This document shows, in pieces, positions 53,982 to 63,164 of a DNA stretch of 64,000 nucleotides (position 1 is its first letter; the number at the start of each line of letters is the position of its first letter). This stretch comes from an uncultured Alphaproteobacteria bacterium (GTDB lineage: Bacteria > Pseudomonadota > Alphaproteobacteria > RF32 > CAG-239). Location of the stretch: assembly GCA_934271465.1 (NCBI GenBank), contig CAKQRQ010000003.1:1-64000 (forward strand), written 5' to 3'. The notes under the pieces are model-generated. The model searched no databases. It saw nothing but the letters and a program-made list of their open reading frames with translations, and was not told the origin of the DNA. Made by a program: the position numbers and the translations under genes.

Positions 53982-54680
53982 ATGTATCAGCTGAATAACT
54001 TAGATGTTGTTATTTTAATTGTTGTTGCAGTTTCTGCTTTGATAGCTCTCAGCAGAGGATTAATCAAAGAGGTTTTATCTATTGTTGGGTGGATTTTGGC
54101 AACAATGGCGATTATTTATTTACTGCCGGTATGCTTGCCTTTTACAAAAAAGTTTATTTCAAGCGGATTATTGGCGGGAATTTTAACAGCATTAAGTATT
54201 TTTGTTATTTTCTTTGTTTTCTGGATTTATTCGACAAGCCAGATTATTGGAAAAATCCGAACAAGCAAATTGAACGGCCTTGATAGATTTTTAGGTCTGT
54301 TTTTCGGAATAATGAGAGCTTTTTTGTTGGTGGTTTTATTCAATATTATGGTTAGTTGGATTATTCCGGAGGATAGGCAGTCCGAAACATTGACAAAGTC
54401 AAAATACTTTAGACTGGCCGGAAAATTTGCCCAACCGATAGAAGAAATGATTCCTCAGGAAACCCTTGATTTGATTAAAGAAAAAACAAAACAATTCGGG
54501 GAAGACGAAGAGCAAGCAGAAGATAAAGAAAAAGATGAAAATGTAGAATTGTTTGAAAAATTAGCCCAACCGAGAATCAAAAAAGTAAGCGGAAAAAATA
54601 AACAGTCAAAAGAAGAACCAAAAGGATATCACAACTCCGAAAGAGAAGATATAAACCGTCTAATAGAAAGCATAGAATGA
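53982..54680 (+). CDS. cvpA: CvpA-family membrane protein
   Basis: A 232-residue protein whose first 130 residues hold four membrane spans starting at NNLDVVILIVVAVSALIALSRGLIKEVLSIVGW, the CvpA signature. The remaining third is charged and cytoplasmic (KRKD/E-rich, about 165-232) and varies between species. CvpA has been linked to colicin V production and envelope stress; its molecular role is not settled. radA-cvpA order is common in Alphaproteobacteria. Confidence 0.92.
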   Translation: MYQLNNLDVVILIVVAVSALIALSRGLIKEVLSIVGWILATMAIIYLLPVCLPFTKKFISSGLLAGILTALSIFVIFFVFWIYSTSQIIGKIRTSKLNGLDRFLGLFFGIMRAFLLVVLFNIMVSWIIPEDRQSETLTKSKYFRLAGKFAQPIEEMIPQETLDLIKEKTKQFGEDEEQAEDKEKDENVELFEKLAQPRIKKVSGKNKQSKEEPKGYHNSEREDINRLIESIE

Positions 54681-54682
54681 TT

Positions 54683-55276
54683 TTATAATGTTTTTCTTGA
54701 ATTCAAAGCCAGTTGAATGGTTCCTTCATCCATATAATCCAGTTCAGCGCCCATAGGAATACCTTGAGCCAATGTTGTTATTTTAACACCACTGTCTTTA
54801 AAACGGGAATAGAGATAATGGGAAGTGATTTGGCCGTCAATAGTTGCCGGCAATGCCAAAACAAGCTCTTTAACACCTCCTGAGGCGATTCTTTTTTCCA
54901 GAGCATCAATATTCAAATCTTCAGGAACAATCCCTTCCATAGCCGATAAAACGCCTCCAAGGACATGATATTTGCCTTTAAACAAAGAAACTCGCTCCAT
55001 AGCCCACAAATCGGCGACATCTCTGACAACACAAATAACGGAATCATCCCGAGAAAGAGAAGCGCAAATCGGGCAGGGATTGACGGTATCAAAGTTGCCG
55101 CAAATTTCGCAAGTTTTAATATTTTCTGCAACGGATTTTAAGGACTCAATCAGTGGCAAAAAAGCAGATTCTTTCTTACCGAGAAGATGGAGAACAATAC
55201 GCCGAGCCGATCGAGATCCCAAAGAAGGAAGCTTAGCTATTTGTTTAATCAGTATTTCAATATCTTTTCCGGCCAT
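54683..55276 (-). CDS. recR: Recombination protein RecR
   Basis: A 197-residue protein acting with RecO in RecA loading. It has the HhH region (LPSLGSRSARRIVLHLL), a zinc finger CEICGNFDTVNPCPICAS, and the Toprim domain with ICVVRDVADLWAMER and TSHYLYSRF. It is the last gene of the conserved ffs-dnaX-ybaB-recR block, converging with cvpA. Confidence 0.97.
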   Translation of the reverse strand: MAGKDIEILIKQIAKLPSLGSRSARRIVLHLLGKKESAFLPLIESLKSVAENIKTCEICGNFDTVNPCPICASLSRDDSVICVVRDVADLWAMERVSLFKGKYHVLGGVLSAMEGIVPEDLNIDALEKRIASGGVKELVLALPATIDGQITSHYLYSRFKDSGVKITTLAQGIPMGAELDYMDEGTIQLALNSRKTL

Positions 55277-55288
55277 AGAACATCAATC

Positions 55289-55609
55289 CTAAAAAGGAAG
55301 TTTCAATCCGCCGAGATTTAATCCGCCTGTCAATGAAGACATGGAGTCATTCATTTTGGCGTCAATTTTTTCTTTGGCATCATTGTAAGCGGCCTTTATT
55401 AAATCTTCCAAAACTTCTGTTTCTTCAGGATCAACGATACTTTTATCAATAGAGATATGAGTCATTGAAAATTTGCCGTTAAGTATAATTTTGACCATAC
55501 CGCCGCCGGAAGTTCCTTCAGCCTCTTCTTCCGCTAAACGAGCCTGTTCTTCTTGCATCTTTTTTTGCATTATCTGAGCTTGTTTCATAAGTCCTTGAAT
55601 GTTCATCAT
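55289..55609 (-). CDS. ybaB: YbaB/EbfC nucleoid-associated protein
   Basis: A 106-residue dimeric DNA-binding protein. N-terminal MNIQGLMKQAQIMQKKMQEEQARL helix, then a beta sheet with SGGGMVKIILNG and the C-terminal YNDAKEKIDAKMNDSMSSLTGG are family features. It sits 2 bp after dnaX and just before recR, the standard order. Confidence 0.96.
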   Translation of the reverse strand: MMNIQGLMKQAQIMQKKMQEEQARLAEEEAEGTSGGGMVKIILNGKFSMTHISIDKSIVDPEETEVLEDLIKAAYNDAKEKIDAKMNDSMSSLTGGLNLGGLKLPF

Positions 55610-55611
55610 TT

Positions 55612-57297
55612 TTAATTATCCTCATCAATAAATGTTGTATCTTCTTCAAAGAAAGTTGAAGAAGAAGGTTCAATATCTTCTTTAATAACATGGCGGGTTA
55701 AACTGTCAATGCGAGCTCGTGGAAATTCTTTTAAAATAGCTTTCACAAGAGGAAGCTCCATGACATCTTTTTTATTTTCTCTGTCTTTAGCGGCTTCTTT
55801 ATCCGCCAGTGTTTCACCTAAAGCACCGCTTCTCGGCTCAATAGTCCATTTTAGTCCGGTGGCTTCGGTTAAAACAGCTTGAAGATTTAAAATAAATTCA
55901 TTATCAATTTTATCTGAGACGGCGATTTTCATAGCACCGTTTGAAAAACTATCAAACGAGACATCGTTTTTCAAGGTGTAAGCCATCATCATCTTTTTAT
56001 TAGTAAGCAAATAAGCTACAAGATCTTCCGGCTTATCAAAAGAAACAGCTTCGGAAGAAGATTCTTGTTCAACAACTTGAGAAACAGTTGAAACAGGTGT
56101 TGAAATTGGTGCGGCAGCCCCGTTTAAATTAGAGTTTTTTTTTAAGCCGTCCAGAATCTCAGCCGGAGAGGGTAAATTAGCCGAATAGGCAATACGAATA
56201 AGTATCATTTCCAAAGCATCTGTTTGAACAGGCGCTGTATTTAATTCTCCCAGACCTTTGATAAGCATTTGCCAAATTTTGGAAAGAGTTGCAACAGAAA
56301 CTGTCGGCGAAACTCTGGTGCAAAAAGCCTTTTCTGTTTCGGATAAAGACGGATCATTCAAAAATTCAGGCACAATTTTAACTTTGGCCAAAAGATGAGT
56401 AATGTTAATCAAATCCTGCAGAAGGGACAAAGGATTAACACCGTCCTGATGTTGTTTGCCAAGATTTGCCAAAACATCTTCAATTTTGCCAGAAAGAAGG
56501 CTTTCAAAAAGATCGAACGTCAATCCTCTATCCGCCAGTCCGATCATGTTTTTAACAATATCCGTTTTGACTTCCCCGCCGCCCAAAGAAATGGCTTGAT
56601 CAAGCAACGACAAACCGTCACGGCAAGATCCGTCGGCGGCTTTTGCAATCAGATGCAGAGCTTCATCTTCAGCCGAAAGGTTTTCTTTGGCAATGATGTT
56701 TTTGAAATGAGTCATAAGTGTTTCAATAGACAATCTCTGCAAATCGAAACGCTGACAGCGCGACAAAACCGTTACGGGAACCTTTCTGATTTCCGTTGTC
56801 GCAAAGATAAAAATGACATGAGAGGGCGGTTCTTCCAGTGTTTTCAACAAAGCATTAAAAGCCTGTTTGGAAAGCATGTGGATTTCATCGATGATATAAA
56901 CTTTATAGCGTCCGTTTGTTGGTCTATATCGCACGCCGTCCAAAATTTCTCTGATATCATCAACGCCTGTCCGTGAAGCGGCATCAAGTTCCAAAACATC
57001 AATATGTCTGGATTCGGCAATAGCACGGCAATTTTCACAAATACCGCAAGGATTGACTGTCGGGCCGTTGGTTGCGTCTTTGCCTGTGCAGTTAAGTGCT
57101 TTAGCAATAATACGAGCGGTCGTTGTTTTTCCGACGCCGCGAATTCCTGTTAAAATATAGGCATGGTGTAGACGGTTATTTTTGATGGCATTTGTGATTG
57201 TCTTAACCAAAGCATCTTGTCCGAGAAGTTCACTGAACGTCTGCGGGCGGTATTTGCGTGCTAAAACCACATAATTGTCTTTAGTTTCTTCAGCCAT
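55612..57297 (-). CDS. dnaX: DNA polymerase III tau (gamma/tau) subunit
   Basis: A 561-residue clamp-loader ATPase. Walker A GVGKTTTARIIAKALNC, the zinc module CGICENC, DEIHMLSKQAFNALLKTLEEPP, and sensor I ATTEIRKVPVTVLSRCQRFD are present. Domains I-III end near 365, followed by a linker and the tau-specific part. At codons 385-388 nine consecutive A form a slippery site; shifting by -1 gives a stop after two codons, predicting a 389-residue gamma form. It lies downstream of the SRP RNA gene. Confidence 0.97.
   Translation of the reverse strand: MAEETKDNYVVLARKYRPQTFSELLGQDALVKTITNAIKNNRLHHAYILTGIRGVGKTTTARIIAKALNCTGKDATNGPTVNPCGICENCRAIAESRHIDVLELDAASRTGVDDIREILDGVRYRPTNGRYKVYIIDEIHMLSKQAFNALLKTLEEPPSHVIFIFATTEIRKVPVTVLSRCQRFDLQRLSIETLMTHFKNIIAKENLSAEDEALHLIAKAADGSCRDGLSLLDQAISLGGGEVKTDIVKNMIGLADRGLTFDLFESLLSGKIEDVLANLGKQHQDGVNPLSLLQDLINITHLLAKVKIVPEFLNDPSLSETEKAFCTRVSPTVSVATLSKIWQMLIKGLGELNTAPVQTDALEMILIRIAYSANLPSPAEILDGLKKNSNLNGAAAPISTPVSTVSQVVEQESSSEAVSFDKPEDLVAYLLTNKKMMMAYTLKNDVSFDSFSNGAMKIAVSDKIDNEFILNLQAVLTEATGLKWTIEPRSGALGETLADKEAAKDRENKKDVMELPLVKAILKEFPRARIDSLTRHVIKEDIEPSSSTFFEEDTTFIDEDN
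56129..56143 (-). promoter_or_regulatory. Slippage site in dnaX (A9 then -1 stop)
   Basis: In mRNA sense, codons TTA AAA AAA AAC carry nine A (56143-56135). A -1 ribosomal shift or insertion of one A reads AAA CTC TAA, terminating at 56129 right at the end of the gamma-like domains. E. coli makes gamma by -1 shifting at A-AAA-AAG and Thermus by transcriptional slippage at A9. Confidence 0.6.
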
Positions 57298-57324
57298 AAA
57301 TAAAACCGTTTGTATTAAATAAAC

Positions 57325-57420
57325 CAGCGGAGAAGAGGCGACCTTAACATATTTCGTTGCGGCTGCTTTCTTCCGAACCTGACCGGATTGGCGAAATGCT
57401 AACCCGCTCTCCTCCTGTCC
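57325..57420 (-). ncRNA. ffs: Signal recognition particle RNA (4.5S type)
   Basis: On the minus strand the conserved tip CAGGTTCGGAAGAAAGCAGCC appears within a hairpin whose base pairs GGAGGAGAG with CTCTTCTCC. This is the small bacterial SRP RNA that works with Ffh in co-translational protein targeting. Its position just upstream of dnaX is conserved in Alphaproteobacteria. The exact ends are approximate. Confidence 0.92.
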
Positions 57421-57473
57421 TTATCCTTAACAAAAACAAGATTTTTTTTCAAGGAATTTTTATTTGTTATAAG

Positions 57474-58934
57474 CTAATTAATATAAATGCCCATTGCATT
57501 TAATTGTTGAGTTGAAATATCCTGATCATTAGCCTGATAAGTAGATCTGAAAGATGTGCTTTCTTGAGAAAGAACTTCGCCGTAAATCATAATTTGAGCT
57601 AACGAAGAATCTTTTCCATAGATAACAGGAACTTGATATGTATCATCAGGCGTCAGCGCAGGTAAAGGCTCTGTCGGTGTTTCAAAAAAACGGCTTCCGG
57701 AATCCACGGAAACATTTCCGCTCGGACGGATTTCAACAATATCCAAAGAATGCTGGTTTGTTCCATTTTTGAAAAAACGGACTTTTCCGTTAAGAGTTGA
57801 AAAACCGGATTCCTTTGTAATGTTATCGTTCAGGGGATAATCGGTTTGTTGTGACAAATTGTTTGCAATAAAAACAGCATCATAAGCTAAAGTATAAAGG
57901 CTGCTCGGTTTTTCGCCGAAAACAGCATAATATTGGTTAGCAAAAGCATTGTTTTGAGTTTTTTCAACGGATGGATAAAGACTCTTAACCATGGTGGCTT
58001 CACTGTTCAATCGGCTGGCTTCCCAGATGGAGGTTCCCAAAAATTGAACTTGAGGATATGCCGCGTCATAGTAAGCAAACATTGCAATAGCGGCTGTTAA
58101 TTCAGCACCTTTTTCCGGAATGAGAAGGGCATCAAAGCCGACATCACCCAATCCCTGAATGGTTTCAAGTTTTTTAAGGGCTTTTTGAGCTTGAACATCT
58201 CCCGAGGCTGCCGAGGCCTGAAGTTTGTTCTTTATTTGAGCCGCTTTGGCATGGCGTGTTTCAAAACGAGTCATTTGCTTGGCTATATCCGAAAAATCAG
58301 AAGTTCCGGGTTTATAAAATCCGATAACCGATATGGTAACATTGTTTTTCTGAGCGGATTTAACGGCTGCACGGGCAACAGAGCCGCCTGTTGCATTATC
58401 GGGAAGCAGCAAGGCAAACCGAGAACGTCCTTGTCGAACCGCGTAAGTCATAATACGATCAACTTGTTCATCAATTAAAAGGCCGAGAGTGTAAATTGTC
58501 GGCTGCAAAACCTCTTGAGCTGTGGAAAAAGCAATAACGGGAATTCCCTGATAGATTGTTTCGTTGCTGATAGCTTGCACCTCGGCGCTTTTCAAAGGCC
58601 CGATGATTAAATTAGAACGTTGGTTAACAGCATTTTCAATCGCTACACGAGCCCCTGCGGAAGTGCTTTGAGTATCATAATATTGCAGAACCATAGAGGG
58701 ATTATTGATATTATTTAAGGCAAGCATAGAAGCGTTTTTAAGACCTTGTCCGTATTTACTGTCGGCACCGGTTAACGGAAGGAGCATTCCGACGCGAAAA
58801 CTTTTTGCCGTAGATATTCCGATTTCGGAAATATCGGTATTATAACTATCAGCGCCGCCCTCATCTTTAACACCGGACGAGGCGCAGGAAACAACAAAGA
58901 AACATAAAATGATAAAACAAAATTTTTTAAACAC
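57474..58934 (-). CDS. LpoA-like penicillin-binding protein activator lipoprotein
   Basis: A 486-residue lipoprotein (signal ending FFVVSC, Cys 17). After a Gly/Asp linker a periplasmic-binding-protein type 1 fold begins at FRVGMLLPLTGADSKYGQGLKNASMLAL, as in the C-terminal domain of LpoA and its alphaproteobacterial relatives. LpoA activates PBP1A from the outer membrane. The N-terminal TPR domain of E. coli LpoA is missing, which is usual outside Gammaproteobacteria. Divergent from rsmI, its normal neighbour. The start is a GTG. Confidence 0.87.
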   Translation of the reverse strand: MFKKFCFIILCFFVVSCASSGVKDEGGADSYNTDISEIGISTAKSFRVGMLLPLTGADSKYGQGLKNASMLALNNINNPSMVLQYYDTQSTSAGARVAIENAVNQRSNLIIGPLKSAEVQAISNETIYQGIPVIAFSTAQEVLQPTIYTLGLLIDEQVDRIMTYAVRQGRSRFALLLPDNATGGSVARAAVKSAQKNNVTISVIGFYKPGTSDFSDIAKQMTRFETRHAKAAQIKNKLQASAASGDVQAQKALKKLETIQGLGDVGFDALLIPEKGAELTAAIAMFAYYDAAYPQVQFLGTSIWEASRLNSEATMVKSLYPSVEKTQNNAFANQYYAVFGEKPSSLYTLAYDAVFIANNLSQQTDYPLNDNITKESGFSTLNGKVRFFKNGTNQHSLDIVEIRPSGNVSVDSGSRFFETPTEPLPALTPDDTYQVPVIYGKDSSLAQIMIYGEVLSQESTSFRSTYQANDQDISTQQLNAMGIYIN

Positions 58935-59013
58935 TTGCTTTTTACCCTAAAATATAAAACAATCTGAATACAAGTTTTAGCTTAAAAAACTTTGAATGTA
59001 AAGAGAGGTCTTT

Positions 59014-59844
59014 ATGAAAAGCGGTATTTATCTTGTTGCGACGCCCATCGGAAATATCGGCGACATAACTTTGCGGGGAATAGAAGTTCTCAAAAATGCA
59101 GACACTATTGCCTGCGAAGATACAAGAATGACGAAAAAACTGTTATCGTTGCTCGGAATACCGGCACATGGCAAAAATTTTATAACGCTTGAAGACCATA
59201 ATGAGAAAGAAACAGCTCAAAGTGTTATCAATGAGGCCGAAGAAGGAAAAGTCGTTGCCTATGTATCCGATGCGGGATCGCCACTAATCTCCGACCCTGG
59301 ATATAAACTGGCAAAAAAATGTCGGGAGCAGGGTGTCTATTTGACGACAATTCCAGGAGCATGTGCTGTTATCTGCGGGTTGCAGTTGTCAGGTCTGCCG
59401 ACAAACAATTTTATGTTTGCGGGGTTTATTCCGAATAAAGACAAAGCGCGGAAAGACCATTTGAGCAAATATAAAGATGTTCAGACAACGCTTGTTTTTT
59501 ATGAAACGGCAAACAGGCTGGTTAAAACATTAGCGGTGGCGGATGAGGTATTCAAAAAAAGAGAAATAGCCGTTGCCAGAGAAATAACAAAGATTTTTGA
59601 AGAATGTCGGACGGGAACAGCTGCCGAACTTATGGACTATTATATGGAAAACCCGCCAAAGGGTGAAATCGTGTTGATGGTGGCGCCGCCCGAGGAAGAT
59701 GCGCAAACGGACTATACGGAAGAATTAATCAGAGAAATAGCTCAAAACAGCCTGAAAACAGCTGTCAAAAACATTGTCGATAAATACAAATTAAATAAAA
59801 ACGAGGTCTATCAAGCGGCTTTGGAGCTGAAAAATGGCAAATGA
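59014..59844 (+). CDS. rsmI: 16S rRNA (cytidine1402-2'-O)-methyltransferase RsmI
   Basis: A 276-residue tetrapyrrole-methylase-fold enzyme for C1402 of 16S rRNA. GIYLVATPIGNIGDITLRG at the N-terminus, CEDTRMTKKLL, VSDAGSPLISDPG, and FYETANRLVKTL are its hallmarks. A GAGAGG ribosome binding site precedes the ATG. yraN overlaps its 3' end by 11 bp. Confidence 0.97.
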   Translation: MKSGIYLVATPIGNIGDITLRGIEVLKNADTIACEDTRMTKKLLSLLGIPAHGKNFITLEDHNEKETAQSVINEAEEGKVVAYVSDAGSPLISDPGYKLAKKCREQGVYLTTIPGACAVICGLQLSGLPTNNFMFAGFIPNKDKARKDHLSKYKDVQTTLVFYETANRLVKTLAVADEVFKKREIAVAREITKIFEECRTGTAAELMDYYMENPPKGEIVLMVAPPEEDAQTDYTEELIREIAQNSLKTAVKNIVDKYKLNKNEVYQAALELKNGK

Positions 59845-60184
59845 TTTGTCCGGAAAAACGGCCGAATTTATGGCGCTGCAATATTTGCGGCTCAAAGGAT
59901 ATGCGCTTGTCGGGTGCAATTATGTGACCGGTCGGGGAACAGGCGCCGGCGAGGTGGATATTATCGTCAAAAATCAAACAACAGTGGTCTTTGTTGAAGT
60001 TAAAAAGCGCAAAGATTTGGATACGGCTGCCTATTCAATTTTGCCAAAACAAAAAGAACGGATTCGCCGTGCCGCCGAAGTCTTTTTATCCAGACATGCC
60101 GAATATAATTCTTTTGATGTTCGATTCGATGCTGTTCTGGTGCAGCTTCCGTTTAAGATTGAGCATATAGAAAACGCGTTTTAG
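59834..60184 (+). CDS. yraN: YraN-family (UPF0102) nuclease-fold protein
   Basis: A 116-residue protein with an endonuclease-like core: GKTAEFMALQYLRLKGY, then GAGEVDIIVKNQTTVVFVEVKKRKD (E...VD...E-x-K pattern of the PD-(D/E)xK fold). Function is uncertain. It overlaps rsmI, and its stop overlaps that of rlmN tail to tail. Confidence 0.93.
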   Translation: MANDLSGKTAEFMALQYLRLKGYALVGCNYVTGRGTGAGEVDIIVKNQTTVVFVEVKKRKDLDTAAYSILPKQKERIRRAAEVFLSRHAEYNSFDVRFDAVLVQLPFKIEHIENAF

Positions 60185-61254
60185 GAAAGGGATTCACTAT
60201 CCTTTTTTGATTTAAGCTGTCCGCAGGCGGCCAAAATATCTTGTCCGCGCGCCACGCGGATAGGCGCTTCATAGCCGGCCGATTCCAATATCTTGGAAAA
60301 AGCGTGAACCTTGTTGTTTGAACTTGGCTCAAAAGCGCACCCCGGCCAAGGGTTAAAAGGAATAAGGTTAAATTTTGCGCCCAAGTGATAAGTCTTCATC
60401 AGTTTAATGAGCTCTTTAGCGTCATCAGGCGAGTCATTAAAATCTTTGAGCATCAGATATTCAAAAGTAATCATCCGGCTCATGCCCATAATGGCCTGAT
60501 ATTTTTGGCATGCTTCCAAAACGTCTTCAATGCTGTAACGATTGTTGATAGGCATAATTTGAGAGCGTTTTTCATTTGTCGGCGCATGCAGGCTGATAGC
60601 CAATTTAACGCCAAGTTCCGCGGCAACGGATTCGATATTCGGGGCAATGCCCGATGTCGATAAGGTAATCCGCCTTTTAGAAATAGCGATTCCATCTCCA
60701 TCCGAAAGGATTTTTAACGCTTTGAAGACATTATCTTTGTTGTGCAAAGGCTCGCCCATACCCATTACAACAATGTTTGACAGGAAACGGGTTTCATTAG
60801 TCGGAGAAGGCCATTCGCCATAGGCATCACGCGCAACCATAAACTGAGCGACAATTTCGCCGGCCGTCAGATTGCGGGTAATCTTTTGGCTGCCCGTGTG
60901 GCAAAATTTGCACCCGACAGCGCACCCGACCTGTGTCGAAATGCAAACAGCGCCGCGGTCTTCCTCGGGAATATAAACTGTCTCGATTCGCTGGCCGTCC
61001 GCAAATTCCAGAAGCCATTTATGAGTTTTATCAGAAGAAATTTGTTCGGTTACAATCTTTGGGCGGTCGATGGTATAATGTTCTTTCAATTTGGCGCGCA
61101 GCTCTTTTGACAAATTGCTCATCTTGTCAAAGTCTGTTTCGCCCCTGAAGTAAATCCATTGCCAAAGCTGTTTGGCGCGAAAAGGCTTTTCGCCGATTCG
61201 AGCCAATTCTTTGGATAATTCTTCTTTAGATAAACCGATAAGATTTTGGGTCAT
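60181..61254 (-). CDS. rlmN: Dual-specificity 23S rRNA/tRNA A2503/A37 methyltransferase RlmN
   Basis: A 357-residue radical SAM enzyme. The N-terminal domain has GEKPFRAKQLWQWIY, the cluster motif CAVGCKFC sits near 112-119, GMGEPLHN follows, and the methylated Cys is in AACGQL near the C-terminus. It methylates C2 of A2503 in 23S rRNA and A37 in tRNAs. The ATG at 61254 overlaps the stop of the gene before it (TAATG). Confidence 0.97.
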   Translation of the reverse strand: MTQNLIGLSKEELSKELARIGEKPFRAKQLWQWIYFRGETDFDKMSNLSKELRAKLKEHYTIDRPKIVTEQISSDKTHKWLLEFADGQRIETVYIPEEDRGAVCISTQVGCAVGCKFCHTGSQKITRNLTAGEIVAQFMVARDAYGEWPSPTNETRFLSNIVVMGMGEPLHNKDNVFKALKILSDGDGIAISKRRITLSTSGIAPNIESVAAELGVKLAISLHAPTNEKRSQIMPINNRYSIEDVLEACQKYQAIMGMSRMITFEYLMLKDFNDSPDDAKELIKLMKTYHLGAKFNLIPFNPWPGCAFEPSSNNKVHAFSKILESAGYEAPIRVARGQDILAACGQLKSKKDSESLS

Positions 61255-61757
61255 TATTTGCACTTGTTCGAAATAGCTTTATAGGCCGATGAAAAACCTT
61301 TTAAGGAATAAGTGTCCTTGGTTTTTGTTCCTTTGAACGATTCGCCGTCGACAATCATTCGGCTGCCGCGTTTCATGGCGTCAACAATATCTTTGTCTTC
61401 TTTAGAATTGACAGCCCAAGCCTTATCAGCGTCCGTAAACAAAGAAAATGTTTGCGCGCCGATTTTGAGAACAGCCTTGGATTTGGCCTTATAGGTATAT
61501 CCGGCGTTAATATTGACGACATTAAAGCTTTTTTCATTCGGGCGGTGGGTTACAACAATATAAATATCGCCCCTTTGGGTATATTTACCCTCGTCTTTTT
61601 TCGGGGTGGAGGCCATATAGCAGACAGGCCCCGCATTATCCCGATAATAATAGGCAATCCAGTCGCCATATTCCCCGATGACTTTCGGTGCGGCGGCCAA
61701 TGCGGCAGAAACATAACCCAACAAAATTAACACACTCATAAATAAGATTTTTTTCAT
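61254..61757 (-). CDS. IalB-like exported protein
   Basis: A 167-residue protein with a signal peptide (cleavage near AALA, residue 21). The mature domain, with GEYGDWIAYYY, CYMASTPKK, DIYIVVTHRP and SLKGFSSAYKAISNKC, follows the invasion-associated locus B (IalB) family of periplasmic proteins. Despite the name, most members have no proven invasion role. Two Cys (CYMAS and the last CK) could form a disulphide. It is upstream of and coupled to rlmN, an order seen in other Alphaproteobacteria. Confidence 0.85.
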   Translation of the reverse strand: MKKILFMSVLILLGYVSAALAAAPKVIGEYGDWIAYYYRDNAGPVCYMASTPKKDEGKYTQRGDIYIVVTHRPNEKSFNVVNINAGYTYKAKSKAVLKIGAQTFSLFTDADKAWAVNSKEDKDIVDAMKRGSRMIVDGESFKGTKTKDTYSLKGFSSAYKAISNKCK

Positions 61758-61857
61758 TCGAACATACTCACAATTTGGTTAAATTTAACATAATTATAAT
61801 TGCAAAATATATAAAAACTGTTAACTTCAAGAAAATTTTTTATGAGGACGCAATCCG

Positions 61858-63093
61858 ATGATGAGAGATAATTATCTGGACGTATCAAAGCTGACAACGG
61901 ATAAGGAAGTTATGAATCTGTTTACCGTTGTGGCAAACCACGGCGGCGTTTTACGATTCGTCGGCGGCGCGGTCAGAGACGCTCTCAAAGGGCTGAAAGG
62001 GTCGGATTTAAACTTGGCGACCGATTTAAGCCCCGAAGAATTGGTTGAAGCCTGCAGCGATGCCGATATTAAAACGATTCCTTTGGGGATTAAACAAGGA
62101 AGTATTGGTGTTGTCCTGAAAGATAAGGTTGTTGAAATCAGCTCATTGTATAAATATGTGACCAACAAAGACGGCGCAACAGAAATAGAATTTACAGACA
62201 ATTGGGAAGAAGACGCTTCCCGCCGCGACTTGACAATCAACGCTGTTTATACGGATGAAAAAGGAAACGTATTTGATTATTATAACGGCATTGAAGATCT
62301 CGAAAAAGGGTATGTGCGTTTTATAGGGTCAGCAACTGGGCGAATCAAAGAAGATTATCTGCGTATTTTGCGTTATTTTCGATTCTACTCTTTGTTTGGT
62401 GTTGAAGAACCAAATAAAAAAGCATTGGAAGCCTGCTGTGAAAATCGCGCCGGTCTCAAAAAAGTGCCGATGGAGCGTATCAGAGACGAGCTGTTCAAAC
62501 TTATTGTGACGCCGGATGCGCCGCGGACATACCGCCTGATGCAGGAAAACGGCATTTTGGAATATATTTTGCCCGATGCCGAATATATTGATGATTTGGC
62601 TTATTTTAATAAGGCTGTCGGCCGAGGGATCATTGATGACGAGGCTGTTGTCAAAATGTTTATCCTGTATAGACCCAATGAGGCATTGGCTGAAAATATG
62701 GCCACCCGCCTCAAGTTTAATCGTCAGCAAAAACAGCTTTTCACGGCATTGGCAAAATCTCCGTTTTTGTTGGAGCAAATTAACCGCCCTGATATAATCA
62801 AAAGACTTGTCTATAAAGAAGGACAAGAAGTTGTCCGCGCCAAAATAGCCGCGGCGGTTGCCAGAGAACAAAAAGAGTTTGAAAAAGTTTGTTCGGTTTA
62901 TAACGAGATTAAAACTTTTGAAACACATATTTTCCCGCTCAAAGGAAAAGATATTTTAGAAAACGGGTTGGCCGAGGCAAAAGAGGTCGGCCTGATGCTT
63001 AAAAAGCTCGAAGATAATTGGATAGAGTCGGATTTTTCTCTGACCAAAGAGCAGCTCTTGTCTCAGGCAAAAGCCCTGAAAAAAGCTATCTGA
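61858..63093 (+). CDS. CCA tRNA nucleotidyltransferase family protein, altered active site
   Basis: A 411-residue class II CCA-adding/poly(A)-polymerase-family protein. FVGGAVRDALKG is at 34-45, RRDLTINAVY follows, then GRIKEDYLRILRYFRF and the helical RNA-binding half. The catalytic DxD motif reads DLN (Asp50, Asn52), so one metal-binding aspartate is missing. This could abolish or change nucleotide addition. The three tRNA genes in the window encode their CCA, so the enzyme might serve repair only. Two ATGs lie at the start. Confidence 0.88.
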   Translation: MMRDNYLDVSKLTTDKEVMNLFTVVANHGGVLRFVGGAVRDALKGLKGSDLNLATDLSPEELVEACSDADIKTIPLGIKQGSIGVVLKDKVVEISSLYKYVTNKDGATEIEFTDNWEEDASRRDLTINAVYTDEKGNVFDYYNGIEDLEKGYVRFIGSATGRIKEDYLRILRYFRFYSLFGVEEPNKKALEACCENRAGLKKVPMERIRDELFKLIVTPDAPRTYRLMQENGILEYILPDAEYIDDLAYFNKAVGRGIIDDEAVVKMFILYRPNEALAENMATRLKFNRQQKQLFTALAKSPFLLEQINRPDIIKRLVYKEGQEVVRAKIAAAVAREQKEFEKVCSVYNEIKTFETHIFPLKGKDILENGLAEAKEVGLMLKKLEDNWIESDFSLTKEQLLSQAKALKKAI

Positions 63094-63116
63094 GAACAGC
63101 CTAAAAAGAAAAAATA

Positions 63117-63151
63117 AAAATCTCCGGCCTTGTAAAAAGCCGGAGATTTTT
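63117..63151 (+). terminator. Intrinsic terminator after the CCA transferase gene
   Basis: AAAATCTCCGGC pairs with GCCGGAGATTTT across 10 nt, followed by T. It may also serve the convergent minus-strand gene. Confidence 0.85.
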
Positions 63152-63164
63152 GTTATAAAAAGAG

